Below are positions 1-8,559 of a DNA stretch of 60,852 bases, in pieces. Below the pieces are notes generated by a model, which saw only the letters and a program-made list of their open reading frames with translations, did no database searches and was not told where the DNA came from. The translations under genes and the position numbers were made by a program. The stretch comes from Acidobacteriota bacterium (lineage in GTDB: Bacteria; Acidobacteriota; Terriglobia; Terriglobales; Acidobacteriaceae), in the NCBI GenBank assembly GCA_003225005.1, contig QIAN01000412.1:1-60852 (forward strand). Reading direction: 5' to 3'. Each line of letters starts with the position of its first letter. Positions within the stretch are counted from its first letter, which is position 1.

Positions 1-163
1 GGTAGCGATCTCTTCGGTTACGCAACAGCCGCCGAACAATTTCTCTTCGTTCGAGGACCAGCGTGGATAGGCCCGCGCCTGCCAGATAAGCAGCCGCAGT
101 GAGGCCATTATGGCCGGCGCCAATGACGATGGTGTCGTAAATCGAGTTGGAGTTTGCCTGCAA
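1..163 (-). CDS. FAD/NAD-dependent oxidoreductase, phytoene-dehydrogenase-like (N-terminal part, frameshifted)
   Basis: The reverse strand encodes an N-terminal dinucleotide-binding segment, [20 protein letters not shown], with the GxGxxG motif and the Glu (VLERRE) that ends the Rossmann beta-2 strand and binds the FAD ribose. This pattern is typical of the phytoene dehydrogenase-like / amine-oxidase superfamily. After VLERREIV the frame breaks: the expected [11 protein letters not shown] continues only one base out of phase, around position 37-40, consistent with one extra T. The gene runs off the left edge. No ATG is available; an in-frame stop lies about 25 bases upstream and TTG at 161-163 is the only usual start codon. 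It is divergent from the TetR gene and shares a palindrome-bearing intergenic region with it, so regulation by that repressor is likely (inference). The substrate is unknown. Confidence 0.7.
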   Translation of the reverse strand, partial: MQANSNSIYDTIVIGAGHNGLTAAAYLAGAGLSTLVLERREIVRRLLRNRRDRY

Positions 164-170
164 AGTTGTG

Positions 171-185
171 GTGACCGAGGGTCAC
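171..185. promoter_or_regulatory. Palindromic operator candidate, copy 1 (GTGAC-N5-GTCAC)
   Basis: GTGACCGAGGGTCAC is a 15-base inverted repeat (arms GTGACC/GGTCAC, 3-base centre). It lies 8 bases upstream of the FAD oxidoreductase start. A second site of the same GTGAC-N5-GTCAC form lies exactly 100 bases away, beside the TetR gene. Dyad sites flanking divergent genes are the usual arrangement for TetR-family operators. Binding is inferred. Confidence 0.55.
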
Positions 186-270
186 ATAAAGCTATTTTGA
201 AGCTCCTAACACTATCGCAACGTTTGGCAAAAATGAAGTTGAAATTCATCCATCTCTCATGTACTCTTCC

Positions 271-285
271 GTGACTTGAGGTCAC
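271..285. promoter_or_regulatory. Palindromic operator candidate, copy 2 (GTGAC-N5-GTCAC)
   Basis: GTGACTTGAGGTCAC has the same 5-base arms and 5-base centre as the copy at 171-185. It ends 4 bases before the TetR gene ATG and overlaps the GAGG that would serve as its ribosome binding site. A repressor bound here would block its own transcription or initiation, so autoregulation is the natural reading (inference). Confidence 0.55.
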
Positions 286-289
286 TGTT

Positions 290-1024
290 ATGGGTGGCAT
301 TGCCAGCAATCCGGTTAGCCCGCCGCGCCACCAGCGTCACCTGCCGCAACGTCCTGGTTCCGAGGCCAAGCGCTCACGCATCGTCGAAATCGCGATGCAG
401 CACTTTGCCGAGCAGGGTTATCAGGCAGCGCGCGTCGGTGACATGGCCGCCGCCCTGGGCATTGCCAAGGGTTCGATCTTCCAGCACTTCCGGAGCAAGG
501 ACGGCTTATTTTTTGAGGTCTACAAGCGGGCGGTGCGATCTTTTCCAAAGTATTTGGACGCCCCCGCTGAAGTGAAGAATCGTGGCTTCTTCGAAGTGCT
601 TCGCTACTGGCTGGCAAGCACCGAGCACTTGCTGCATGAAGACTGGATTCCCTATCGCATCTCGCTGCTCGGTAACTACGGAACTGATCTGACGTTGAAG
701 CGCGAGATCAACCGCTTCCTGATTATCGAGGATCCATATGGCACTGTGGCCTTCGTGCGCTTTGGTCTGGAACGACGCCAGTTGCGAAAAGATATGGATG
801 TGGAGATGATTGTTTCTATTCTTGACTGGACCGTGGAACGTTTTCAGGATGCGTTGCTCACCGCCGAGTTTGATCCTGGTCTTTTCCGCAGGCAGGGCGA
901 GATGCCAGAAAAGAAAGAGGCCAGAATTCAGCAGTTCCTGGATTTATTGCAACGCGCGATTGGTGAGCCGGTTGTTTCATCTCGCAATGCCCGCCTGGAA
1001 ACGCGCGGAGACCGCCGAGGTTAG
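290..1024 (+). CDS. TetR/AcrR family transcriptional regulator
   Basis: This 244-residue protein has a TetR_N helix-turn-helix at about residues 28-75. The helix ARVGDMAAALGIAKGSIFQHF followed by SKDGLF is the classic recognition helix and the start of helix 4. The remainder (about 80-225) is the all-helical ligand-binding and dimerisation domain, which I cannot match to a specific ligand class. The first 25 residues are a Pro/Arg-rich extension. The ATG has GAGG 9 bases upstream. The gene lies between a divergent FAD oxidoreductase and a co-directional Rieske oxygenase, with two matching palindromes in the divergent region, so it probably represses one or both enzymes. The true effector is unknown. 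Confidence 0.85.
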   Translation: MGGIASNPVSPPRHQRHLPQRPGSEAKRSRIVEIAMQHFAEQGYQAARVGDMAAALGIAKGSIFQHFRSKDGLFFEVYKRAVRSFPKYLDAPAEVKNRGFFEVLRYWLASTEHLLHEDWIPYRISLLGNYGTDLTLKREINRFLIIEDPYGTVAFVRFGLERRQLRKDMDVEMIVSILDWTVERFQDALLTAEFDPGLFRRQGEMPEKKEARIQQFLDLLQRAIGEPVVSSRNARLETRGDRRG

Positions 1025-1107
1025 AGGCATTTGAGCGGCGTCGAGTGTGCTCACTGGATTGGATTGCTGAACATGGTGTTATCTTCATCTCAAACAAGAG
1101 CATAAGC

Positions 1108-2235
1108 ATGAAGTCATCAATCCAAACAATCTTGGCAAGCTACAACGACCGTGCGCCGCTGGCCGAAGCCTCGACGATTCCGGCGCCCTGGTACGTCGAT
1201 ACGCGCATCGCTGAATTGGAGCGGACGAATGTTTTCAGCAAGACCTGGCAACCGGTGGCTCGAGCGGACCAAGTGACGGAGGGCGGAGAGTTCGTTTCAA
1301 CTATGGTTGCCGGGGAACCAGTCGTTGTGGTGCGCGGTAACGACGGAGTTCTCCGTGCATTCTTCAACGTATGCCGTCATCATGCCGCCGCTGTGGTGAC
1401 GCAGCCGTGCGGGCAGGCATCAATGTTGCAATGCCCCTATCATGGTTGGCGGTATGGCCTCGATGGATCGCTAAAAGGCATGCCTGAGTTCGAAGGCGTA
1501 CAGAATTTCGACCGTGCGCAGAATGGCCTAGTCCCGGTTCGAGTGGAGACGTGGGAATGCTTTGTGTTTGTGAATTTGGACGAACATGCAACTCCGCTGC
1601 AGGACTTTCTCGGCGATCTGGTCAGGCGCGTGGCGCCTTTGGAAGTCAGCAAACTACATTATTTCGATCGGCGCAGCTTCGACATTCACTGCAACTGGAA
1701 AGTCTTTGTGGATAATTATCTGGACGGCGGCTATCACGTGCCGCACTTGCACAAAGGTCTCAATTCCGTCCTCGACTACAAGCAATACACAATCGAGAAC
1801 GAGGACCGTTATTGCCTTCAGTCCAGTCCGATGGTGAGCTCGGACGAGGATGTTACGACCGGCGCCACGCGCAAAGGCGACCGGGCATGGTATTTCTGGC
1901 AGTATCCTAACCTGATGATCAACTGCTACGAGGGATACATGGACACCAACTTAGTTATTCCCGTAGATGCGGACCATTGCAAAGTTATTTTTGACTTCTA
2001 TTTCAGCGATGTCAGCGAAGCTAGGCGGGAGTACAACCAACAATCGGTTGACGTGGGAAATCGGGTGCAAGAGGAGGATTTGGGGATTTGCGAGGATGTG
2101 CAACGTGGATTGAAATCGCGCGCTTACGGTGCTGGGCGACTTTCCGTGCGCCGCGAGGCCGGAGAGCAATTGTTTCATCGCTTGCTGGCGGATGACTTGA
2201 AAAGGGCGTCGGCTTTGGTCGCGGCAGCGGACTGA
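1108..2235 (+). CDS. Rieske non-heme iron oxygenase, alpha subunit (choline monooxygenase-like)
   Basis: From the ATG at 1108 the protein is 375 residues. The Rieske [2Fe-2S] ligands are C89, H91, C109 and H112 (CRHH ... CPYHGW). The catalytic domain carries a mononuclear-iron motif, NYLDGGYHVPHLH, of the type seen in plant choline monooxygenase and GbcA-like demethylating oxygenases. The closest functional guess is therefore oxidation of a quaternary or N-methylated amine or a related small molecule, but the substrate cannot be read from sequence. An in-frame start at 1045 would add 21 residues with no domain content, so I prefer 1108. A reductase partner is not visible. The gene follows a TetR regulator and ends before a UUCG hairpin. 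Confidence 0.85.
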   Translation: MKSSIQTILASYNDRAPLAEASTIPAPWYVDTRIAELERTNVFSKTWQPVARADQVTEGGEFVSTMVAGEPVVVVRGNDGVLRAFFNVCRHHAAAVVTQPCGQASMLQCPYHGWRYGLDGSLKGMPEFEGVQNFDRAQNGLVPVRVETWECFVFVNLDEHATPLQDFLGDLVRRVAPLEVSKLHYFDRRSFDIHCNWKVFVDNYLDGGYHVPHLHKGLNSVLDYKQYTIENEDRYCLQSSPMVSSDEDVTTGATRKGDRAWYFWQYPNLMINCYEGYMDTNLVIPVDADHCKVIFDFYFSDVSEARREYNQQSVDVGNRVQEEDLGICEDVQRGLKSRAYGAGRLSVRREAGEQLFHRLLADDLKRASALVAAAD

Positions 2236-2290
2236 CGGCGGCATGACAGTGGCCTGCAAAATCGCCAATGTATTTGACGAAGGATTTGTA

Positions 2291-2310
2291 AGGAGGGCTT
2301 CGGTCCTCCT
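2291..2310 (+). terminator. UUCG-loop hairpin downstream of the Rieske oxygenase
   Basis: AGGAGGGCTTCGGTCCTCCT folds into an 8-bp stem (one G-U pair) closed by a C(UUCG)G tetraloop, 56 bases after the oxygenase stop. The following sequence is only weakly T-rich (GCTTTGT), so it may be a transcript-stabilising 3' hairpin rather than a strong intrinsic terminator. Confidence 0.5.
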
Positions 2311-2472
2311 GCTTTGTAGATAGCCCTTCATCGGCCGCGGAGAGGGTGGTTCTGTGACGAGAGTGCTGAGACGTGCGAAGGCGAGACATGGCAAGAGACT
2401 GATTAAACGACAGCAAGTCGTTCGGTTCAATGCAATCTCCCGATGCGGCGTGAAGAATGTTGCTCAAAAGTT

Positions 2473-3885
2473 TCAGTCCTGCGGCTGTTCTTGCCGACGA
2501 CGCATGGCTCGTAGATCAATACCCAGTTGTTCTGCTTTCTTGTACAGGTGACTGCGCTCCAAACCGAGAGACTTAGCAGCAAGACTCACGTTTTGCTGGC
2601 TATGCTTCAACTCCGCCAGAATAACTTCCCGTTCGAACCCTTGTACTCGTTCTGCCAAGCCGGCCGACGAGGATAAAGAAGAAACGATTCCACCAACAGA
2701 ATTCTTCGGCAAAGCCAATTGAACCGTTGCCAGGTCAACCTTGCCGTCACTCGCAAGCAGCATCAAACGCTCTACCATGTTTCGCAGTTCGCGGACGTTG
2801 CCCGGCCACGAGTATGACTGCAAAGCTTCCATAGCCTCAGCAGTGAAGGGAACTGGCTTCCACCCATTTTGCGCGCTCACTTGAGCTGCGAAATGTTCTA
2901 CCAGAGCCAGGATATCGTCGCGGCGCTCCCGCAACGGAGGCAGGACAAGCGGAAAAACATAGATGCGATGAAACAGGTCTTGGCGGAACTTTTCTTCACG
3001 CACCCGCGACTCCAGATCTCGATGGGTCGCGACCACGACGCGGACATCGACGGAAATCGGCTTATCGCCGCCAATGCGCTCTACTTCACCCTCTTCCAAA
3101 ACTCGGAGCAACTTTGCCTGCATGCTGAGTGGCATGTCCCCGATTTCGTCGAGGAAGATTGTGCCATGATTGGCTTGCTCGAACTTGCCGACGTGACGTC
3201 CCGCCGCGCCAGTGAATGCTCCCTTTTCATGCCCGAAGAGTTCCGATTCAATCAACTCACCCGGTACAGCCGCGCAGTTCAGTGTGATGAATGGCCCGGA
3301 GGCACGCGGGCTCCGCTCATGAATGGTCCGCGCCACCAACTCTTTGCCCGTGCCCGTTTCTCCCAGAATGCAAACTCGGCTCTCGCTGGCCGCCACCCGC
3401 TCCAGTTGCACCATCACGCGGCGCATGGCCTCGCCCTTCCAGACAATTTCATGCTTGCCCAACCGGTGTCGCAGTTGTCGATTTTCGCTCTCGAGTCGCT
3501 GCAACTTAAGCACATTCTCAACCGTGAGCAATAGCTTGTCGGTGGAAATGGGCTTCTCCAAAAAATCGAGCGCGCCCAATCGCGTAGCCCGCACCGCCAT
3601 TTCGATGTGCGCCTGGCCTGACATCATCACCACCGGCGCCGTTACGCCTTGAGATTTGAGCTCTTCAAGCAGCGTCAGCCCGTCCTTGCCGGGCATGAAC
3701 ACGTCGGACAGAATCAGATCGAATGGCTGCGCTCTGGCCAGCTCCAACGCCTTGGTCGCATTGTCGCAAACTGCCGCATCATGCCCTGCCAGGCGGAATG
3801 CTCGAGACAACGAAGCCAGCGTGTTGGCTTCATCGTCCACGATCAACAGGTGCGCTCTCGGTGGCAAGGTTTCCCCCCCGTTCAT
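2473..3885 (-). CDS. Sigma-54-dependent response regulator, NtrC family
   Basis: The protein has 470 residues in the canonical order. A receiver domain (about 10-125) carries acidic residues D17/D18, phosphoacceptor D61 (LILSDVFMPG) and conserved Lys in FLEKP. A sigma-54 AAA+ domain (about 145-385) has Walker A GETGTGKE, the GAFTGA loop that contacts sigma-54, and Walker B TIFLDEIGD. A Fis-type helix-turn-helix lies at about 425-465. It should activate sigma-54 promoters after phosphorylation. It is the last gene of an overlapping cassette: its ATG overlaps the stop of the upstream histidine kinase by 4 bases, so the kinase is almost certainly its partner. Target promoters are not evident in the window. 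Confidence 0.95.
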   Translation of the reverse strand: MNGGETLPPRAHLLIVDDEANTLASLSRAFRLAGHDAAVCDNATKALELARAQPFDLILSDVFMPGKDGLTLLEELKSQGVTAPVVMMSGQAHIEMAVRATRLGALDFLEKPISTDKLLLTVENVLKLQRLESENRQLRHRLGKHEIVWKGEAMRRVMVQLERVAASESRVCILGETGTGKELVARTIHERSPRASGPFITLNCAAVPGELIESELFGHEKGAFTGAAGRHVGKFEQANHGTIFLDEIGDMPLSMQAKLLRVLEEGEVERIGGDKPISVDVRVVVATHRDLESRVREEKFRQDLFHRIYVFPLVLPPLRERRDDILALVEHFAAQVSAQNGWKPVPFTAEAMEALQSYSWPGNVRELRNMVERLMLLASDGKVDLATVQLALPKNSVGGIVSSLSSSAGLAERVQGFEREVILAELKHSQQNVSLAAKSLGLERSHLYKKAEQLGIDLRAMRRRQEQPQD

Positions 3886-5756
3886 TCGGCAGCGATGCTA
3901 GAGATGGTTTCGGCCTGGTTCTTTTCCGAGCCGTCTTGCAGTGTATCCGGATTTCTCGGCAACTCGATCACGAATGTAGTTCCCTGACCCGGTTCGCTAT
4001 GGACGCGGATCGTGCCTCCATGATCGCTTACGACGGACTGCACTATGGCCAGTCCCAGGCCGGTGCCATGCTCTTTGCTTGTGTAGTAAGGTGTGAATAT
4101 CCGATTGCATTCTTCCGCGGTCAACCCCGCACCAGTATCAGAAACTTCAAGGCAAATGTTGTCCTTGTTCCCGCGAGTTCGCAAGCTGAGCCTGCCGCCC
4201 TCAGGCATGGCTTCCATGGCGTTCAACACGAGATTGGAAATAGCCCGATGCAATAGCTCCGGATCTGCGGGGATTGGTTCGAGCCGCTGGTCAAGTTGTA
4301 AATCGCAACTGATTTGTCCGCGCCCCGGGGACTCCAATTGGGCCTGAAAAAGCTGCAATACGCCGCGAATCACATCATTCATCTGAACCAGTTGCAATTG
4401 TGGTCGTGGCATTCGGGAAAATTCATTGAAACGTGAGATGATCGTTTTCAAGTTTGAAATCTCGGCCAGGAGCGTCGCCGAGCTTTCCCGAAAAATCTCT
4501 TCGAATTGTTCGGAGCCCTGCTGTCTCGCTCGAACCAGGTTTTCCACTGTGAGCTGTAGGGGAAACAATGGATTCTTCAGTTCGTGAGCAAGACGACGAG
4601 CCAGTTCGCGCCACGCTGCGACGCGTTCGGCCTGCACCAGTCGCTCCTTCTGGGTTAGGAGCTCTCTCGTCATGTGATTGAAAGATTCGGCAAGTTCGGC
4701 GAGTTCGTCATTTCCCGAGATCTCCACCCGCGCATTCCAATTGCCAGCCGCAACCTCCTGGGCTGCGCCTGCCAGTCGTTCGACGGGACGCGTGACGCGA
4801 GCCGCAGCCCAGCTGCTGAGAAGAATCGCCAGTAAGATTCCGCTGCCGCCCACCAAAAATGCGGTCGTGCGGATACGGCGTTCCAGCTCAACATAGGATC
4901 GCCGCGAGTTGCCTACGAGCAGAATTCCCAGTAAAGGTTTTGGACTCGCATTGCTTGTACCCTGTAGGGGGATGGCGTGAAACAGTTCATCATCCGCCCG
5001 ATCCGATGACCAGTGTACGATGGCGGTCGTTTCCTGGTTGTTCTGCCGGATTGCTTCGATAAGCGAAGCAATCTGGTCTGCCGGTCGATTCGTCTCTGGA
5101 GTCTCAGCGCTTCGCGACGGATTGATGAGTGATTCGCTGCCAGAGTGATCTCCATGATTCAGGTACAGCAACACACGCATGCCCGCAGGTAAATCAAGGG
5201 CTGACAGAAAATCTCTATCCAATCGGCGTCCGCCGATAACATATACCGGATGTTCGCCGACATGAATGGCGCGTACCGCAAACAATCCAAGAGCCGCATT
5301 GTCTTGTAGTTCTTCTTGCTTCAAGAACGCGCCCTTTTCAGCCATCGACGACAGACTGGCGAACGCAGGCTCGGGATACCCGAACTTCGCCGGCCAGTGC
5401 GCGGAAGAAATGATGGTTCCCTGACTGTCTACAAATTCCAAAAAGTCGAGTTGATAGTTTTCCGCTGTCGATTTTGCCGCATCAAAATATGCCGCCGAAT
5501 CCGGAGCCCTATTGTTCATGGCCAACCCCATTCGAGCGACCGGCTCGGAAGCTGCAATTGCCTCCATACGGCGCGAGACTTCCTCCCCCTGGCGATTGAA
5601 CTCGTGGCGAAATTGTGTGACCAGTGCAGAGGTCCGCTCGTCATCGGCAAGCTCAAATGCTCTGCGGCTCAGGGTTGACACCAGCCAGCCCACTGTCGCA
5701 ACCGACAAGAATACTGTCAGTGCAAAGACGGCTAGCAATTTCCGGCGAAAAGTCAT
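3882..5756 (-). CDS. Membrane sensor histidine kinase, NtrY-like
   Basis: The 624-residue protein has TM1 at about 8-28, a large extracytoplasmic region of about 265 residues, TM2 at about 298-320, then a HAMP domain (starting TRPVERLAGAAQ) and a kinase core. The H-box is AHELKNPLFP, as in NtrY/NtrB-type kinases. The N-box is NLVLNAMEAMPEGG, the G1 box DTGAGL and the G2 box GTGLGLAIV. The extracytoplasmic part is long enough to form a Cache-like sensor fold, but I cannot confirm this. It overlaps the upstream binding-protein gene and the downstream response-regulator gene by 4 bases each, which implies translational coupling of one signalling unit. Confidence 0.93.
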   Translation of the reverse strand: MTFRRKLLAVFALTVFLSVATVGWLVSTLSRRAFELADDERTSALVTQFRHEFNRQGEEVSRRMEAIAASEPVARMGLAMNNRAPDSAAYFDAAKSTAENYQLDFLEFVDSQGTIISSAHWPAKFGYPEPAFASLSSMAEKGAFLKQEELQDNAALGLFAVRAIHVGEHPVYVIGGRRLDRDFLSALDLPAGMRVLLYLNHGDHSGSESLINPSRSAETPETNRPADQIASLIEAIRQNNQETTAIVHWSSDRADDELFHAIPLQGTSNASPKPLLGILLVGNSRRSYVELERRIRTTAFLVGGSGILLAILLSSWAAARVTRPVERLAGAAQEVAAGNWNARVEISGNDELAELAESFNHMTRELLTQKERLVQAERVAAWRELARRLAHELKNPLFPLQLTVENLVRARQQGSEQFEEIFRESSATLLAEISNLKTIISRFNEFSRMPRPQLQLVQMNDVIRGVLQLFQAQLESPGRGQISCDLQLDQRLEPIPADPELLHRAISNLVLNAMEAMPEGGRLSLRTRGNKDNICLEVSDTGAGLTAEECNRIFTPYYTSKEHGTGLGLAIVQSVVSDHGGTIRVHSEPGQGTTFVIELPRNPDTLQDGSEKNQAETISSIAAE

Positions 5757-7144
5757 CGCTTATCACCGTTCGTTTTTTCGCTCGTCAACCAGGCATCGGC
5801 GAGCCGCCAGCTTCCATCAGCGCCCACTGACCAGTCCCTCAGGAACTTGGCAGACGCATAAGTTGCGGGAAGATGAAACAAAGGAATGAGCCGCTGAGTC
5901 GCGAGCAGCGCTTGCTCCGCGCGGTAAAGATCCTGGACGGAATTACCACCCGCGTCACCAATTGGCAAGTTGGCCACAGTCGCCACGTTGGCCAGACCAA
6001 TCCATGGATCCGTCGAGACTATGGAAAGGCGCACGAGGCGAAGGTCCGTTGAGCGTGAGGTGCTTGGCTGCAGCGACAGGCCTACATCGCGCGCGTTAAG
6101 AGCGATGCGCTCCACCAACAACCGAGCAATAGAATCATTGGCGTCGTATCCCACCGTCCAGACCGGAATCGTGTGTACCTGCTCGCGATCGCGACGCGCC
6201 TGCTGCAAGTCAGGTTGCGTCGGAAATACGAATCCGTAGCCGCTCATCCAGTTCGGCAGAATGCTGGCTGCAGGTTCTCCCGTTCCTTGCAGCAGCACGC
6301 TACGAATGGAGGCGCGGTCCACGCAAACCGCTAACGCATCGCGGAGCAACTTTTCTTCGGGCGAATGCGAATCGTGCACGAAAAGCAGGGCTATTAGTTC
6401 GATGGGTGCAGAGCTGGTCAGGCGTGCACCTTGCGCCGAGATCCGATGAGCCTGTTCGGCAGTTACCTCGACCAGTCCTGTTCTGCCCAGTTCCAGCCCG
6501 ACCAATTGATCGCGAAAGTTTCTACCCATTTCGATTTCGACAATGTCAAGAAACGGGCGCCCACGCCAGCAGTTCTCCTCAGCAGCCAGGGTCAGTTTCT
6601 TCCCAGGCTGCCAATCTGCGATGTGAAAGGGCCCTGTTCCGGTTATTGTGCCGTCGCGGTTTCTCTTGGCGATAGCGTTGCGAGGCAGCGTAAGTTCAGC
6701 GGGTAAATTCGGTGCCGGTGCGTCACGCTCAATCACTATGGAGTCGGCATCCGGCAGCACTCTCCACGAAGGGTTTGCGGTGCGCAAGCAGGATGCGACG
6801 GTCGCAGGGGTCAGAAGCATGCCGTCCTGAAATTTGACGTTCCGGCGCAGTCGGAATTGCCAGCGCTGGTTGCCAGGCGCGGCCTGCCAGGATGTCGCCA
6901 GCGCGGCGCGCACGTTCCCGGCGTCATCGATATCCGTCAATGTGTCGAAAATCAGCAGCGTGAGATTGTGGCGAGCGAGCAAATCTGCTTCCCTGCTGTC
7001 TGCCGGATCCAACGATGTGGGCGCCTCGCGTATGCTCACGCGCAGCGTGCCTCCGTATTGGGGACGCGTCTCCGCGACCGCCAGCACCGCGAGAACCAGG
7101 CTACTGATTACAAGTGGCTGCCAGGCGAAAAGCTTCATAGTCAC
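5753..7144 (-). CDS. Periplasmic oligopeptide-type substrate-binding protein (SBP family 5), orphan
   Basis: The 463-residue protein has an N-terminal hydrophobic signal segment (about 8-24). It then shows the family-5 opening QYGGTLRVSIREAPTSLDP and further landmarks such as LATSW, FRLRRNVKFQDG and GTGPF. Family members are usually 500-600 residues, so this is on the short side. No ABC permease or ATPase gene is nearby. Instead the gene is coupled by 4-base overlap to a histidine kinase and by about 44 bases to an upstream secreted protein. The context suggests it delivers a ligand signal to the kinase rather than serving uptake (inference). Recruitment by an unlinked transporter is the alternative. 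Confidence 0.82.
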   Translation of the reverse strand: MTMKLFAWQPLVISSLVLAVLAVAETRPQYGGTLRVSIREAPTSLDPADSREADLLARHNLTLLIFDTLTDIDDAGNVRAALATSWQAAPGNQRWQFRLRRNVKFQDGMLLTPATVASCLRTANPSWRVLPDADSIVIERDAPAPNLPAELTLPRNAIAKRNRDGTITGTGPFHIADWQPGKKLTLAAEENCWRGRPFLDIVEIEMGRNFRDQLVGLELGRTGLVEVTAEQAHRISAQGARLTSSAPIELIALLFVHDSHSPEEKLLRDALAVCVDRASIRSVLLQGTGEPAASILPNWMSGYGFVFPTQPDLQQARRDREQVHTIPVWTVGYDANDSIARLLVERIALNARDVGLSLQPSTSRSTDLRLVRLSIVSTDPWIGLANVATVANLPIGDAGGNSVQDLYRAEQALLATQRLIPLFHLPATYASAKFLRDWSVGADGSWRLADAWLTSEKTNGDKR

Positions 7145-8450
7145 CCGTTCGTTGATTCCTCGCCACTGCGACGGCCGTATCGCCTTTGATCTCCGTCCAT
7201 AGCGCAGTAATTTCGCCCGCGAAGTCCGCAGCCAAACTCACCGGCACCGGATCACGGTCCGCGAGTTCGTAAGCTCGCACCGAGTCTCCTGGATTGTTCC
7301 CGGAGCTTGTTGCCAACACCTGCCACCCTATCCCGCACGTGGTTCGCACGCTCGCCACGTCACTGCCCCATCCCAGGCTTGCGGCTTGGTCGGTCACGCC
7401 GTCGACTAAGTGAATTTGTCCATCGACTGCGGCGAAAACGCCCAGCATGTACTTGTTACGCGGCAGGAAAGCCGCAGAATAAAATTTAGGAATCGTCGTG
7501 AACTTTCCGATACCCGGAGACAAAGCTCCCGTGAAGAAGTTGCGCGTCGATGCGAAAAAAGCATTGACCGGTGAGCCTACAGACAAAGTGCCCTTTGAAA
7601 TCCCCAAAAAAGACGAATCCGTTGATGTCCCAGCCTCCGGATCCACTGGACGCCCCACCAGGGGCCAGGGATCATCGCTCTGCCGGCAGCTGAGAGTAAG
7701 CGGCAAGGCAGCAGAGGTGTGACAGAGCACGCCGGGAAGATAAACATCAAAGAGGTGGTCCTTACCGGCGATCAAACGTCCACGCAAGTCTCGCGGCCAG
7801 GGCCCAGCAGATGAAATGTTAAGAGCCTGTTCCCGCTGCCATTTTCCGCCCTGGAGTCTATAAACCGAAACCTTTTCAGCATCGAGCACGGCGATGTGTT
7901 TGGGAGCAGGATTTGGCGGCGGATCTTCTTCCAACACCGCCACGTCAAGGATGCGATCCTCCTGCGACCAAAGCGGGATCTTGCGAAGAGTGATCGGGAA
8001 TGATTCGTGTGAGAAAGCGGAGCCACCCGCACGCAGAAACGAAACCATCACCACCGAAGACTCGGCTGCGCCAAGATGAATCTCCGCAACCCAAACGTAG
8101 GAAGTTGGATTCTCAGAGAGGGAAACCGCCACCGTAGCGGCAGCCTGCTCCGGGGGGACTGCACGCACTCCGAGTGCCTCCAGGTCAGCCTGAAGCCTGC
8201 TGTTTGCGGCGTCGGCATCCTTCTTACTGAGTGAAGACCGGTTTTCCTGCCTTACCGCGACCGCTCCCGGGCCCGTAACCGCTGCGATTTGTTTTGCGAA
8301 CTGCTGCTCGGCTTTGCTCCAGTCAAGAGCTTGACCGCTCAGCCCAGCGGAAAAAATCAAAATAGGCAGAACACGATTGAGCCCATGCGCAGCGCGTGCA
8401 GCTGGATTCATCATTTTCGGAATAGGCAAATTATAAACTGCACTGCGCAT
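7101..8450 (-). CDS. Secreted protein of unknown function, first gene of the SBP/two-component cassette
   Basis: I do not recognise a named family. From the ATG at 8450 it is 449 residues with a signal-peptide-like segment at about 28-42 (LPILIFSAGLSG). The mature part has repeated short beta-strand segments, for example PKHIAVLDAEKVSVYRL and LIAGKDHLFDVYLPG, compatible with a beta-propeller. The start is fixed by an excellent AGAGGAGGGAG site just upstream; a longer frame from 8516 lacks such a site. The 3' end overlaps the binding-protein gene by 44 bases, giving the order secreted protein - binding protein - kinase - regulator. An accessory role in the same sensing system is inferred from position only. 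Confidence 0.7.
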   Translation of the reverse strand: MRSAVYNLPIPKMMNPAARAAHGLNRVLPILIFSAGLSGQALDWSKAEQQFAKQIAAVTGPGAVAVRQENRSSLSKKDADAANSRLQADLEALGVRAVPPEQAAATVAVSLSENPTSYVWVAEIHLGAAESSVVMVSFLRAGGSAFSHESFPITLRKIPLWSQEDRILDVAVLEEDPPPNPAPKHIAVLDAEKVSVYRLQGGKWQREQALNISSAGPWPRDLRGRLIAGKDHLFDVYLPGVLCHTSAALPLTLSCRQSDDPWPLVGRPVDPEAGTSTDSSFLGISKGTLSVGSPVNAFFASTRNFFTGALSPGIGKFTTIPKFYSAAFLPRNKYMLGVFAAVDGQIHLVDGVTDQAASLGWGSDVASVRTTCGIGWQVLATSSGNNPGDSVRAYELADRDPVPVSLAADFAGEITALWTEIKGDTAVAVARNQRTGDYEAFRLAATCNQ

Positions 8451-8456
8451 AGCACC

Positions 8457-8469
8457 GCTCCCTCCTCTG
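8457..8469 (-). promoter_or_regulatory. Strong ribosome binding site fixing the start of the secreted cassette protein
   Basis: On the reverse strand AGAGGAGGGAGC sits about 7 bases before the ATG at 8450, giving near-perfect anti-Shine-Dalgarno pairing. It selects this ATG over the in-frame ATG at 8516. Confidence 0.7.
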
Positions 8470-8559
8470 TACTGTTTGGACACCACCGCCAGTAGGTTGG
8501 GCGGTACGCGTAGCATTCCGCCCGGTCCTTGACGCGCTAACTGTCTCTTAATACGGCGG

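Noticed and set aside
2869..3534. 221-residue plus-strand frame opposite the NtrC-type regulator
   Set aside because: It lies wholly inside a gene with clear AAA+ motifs and has no recognisable features.
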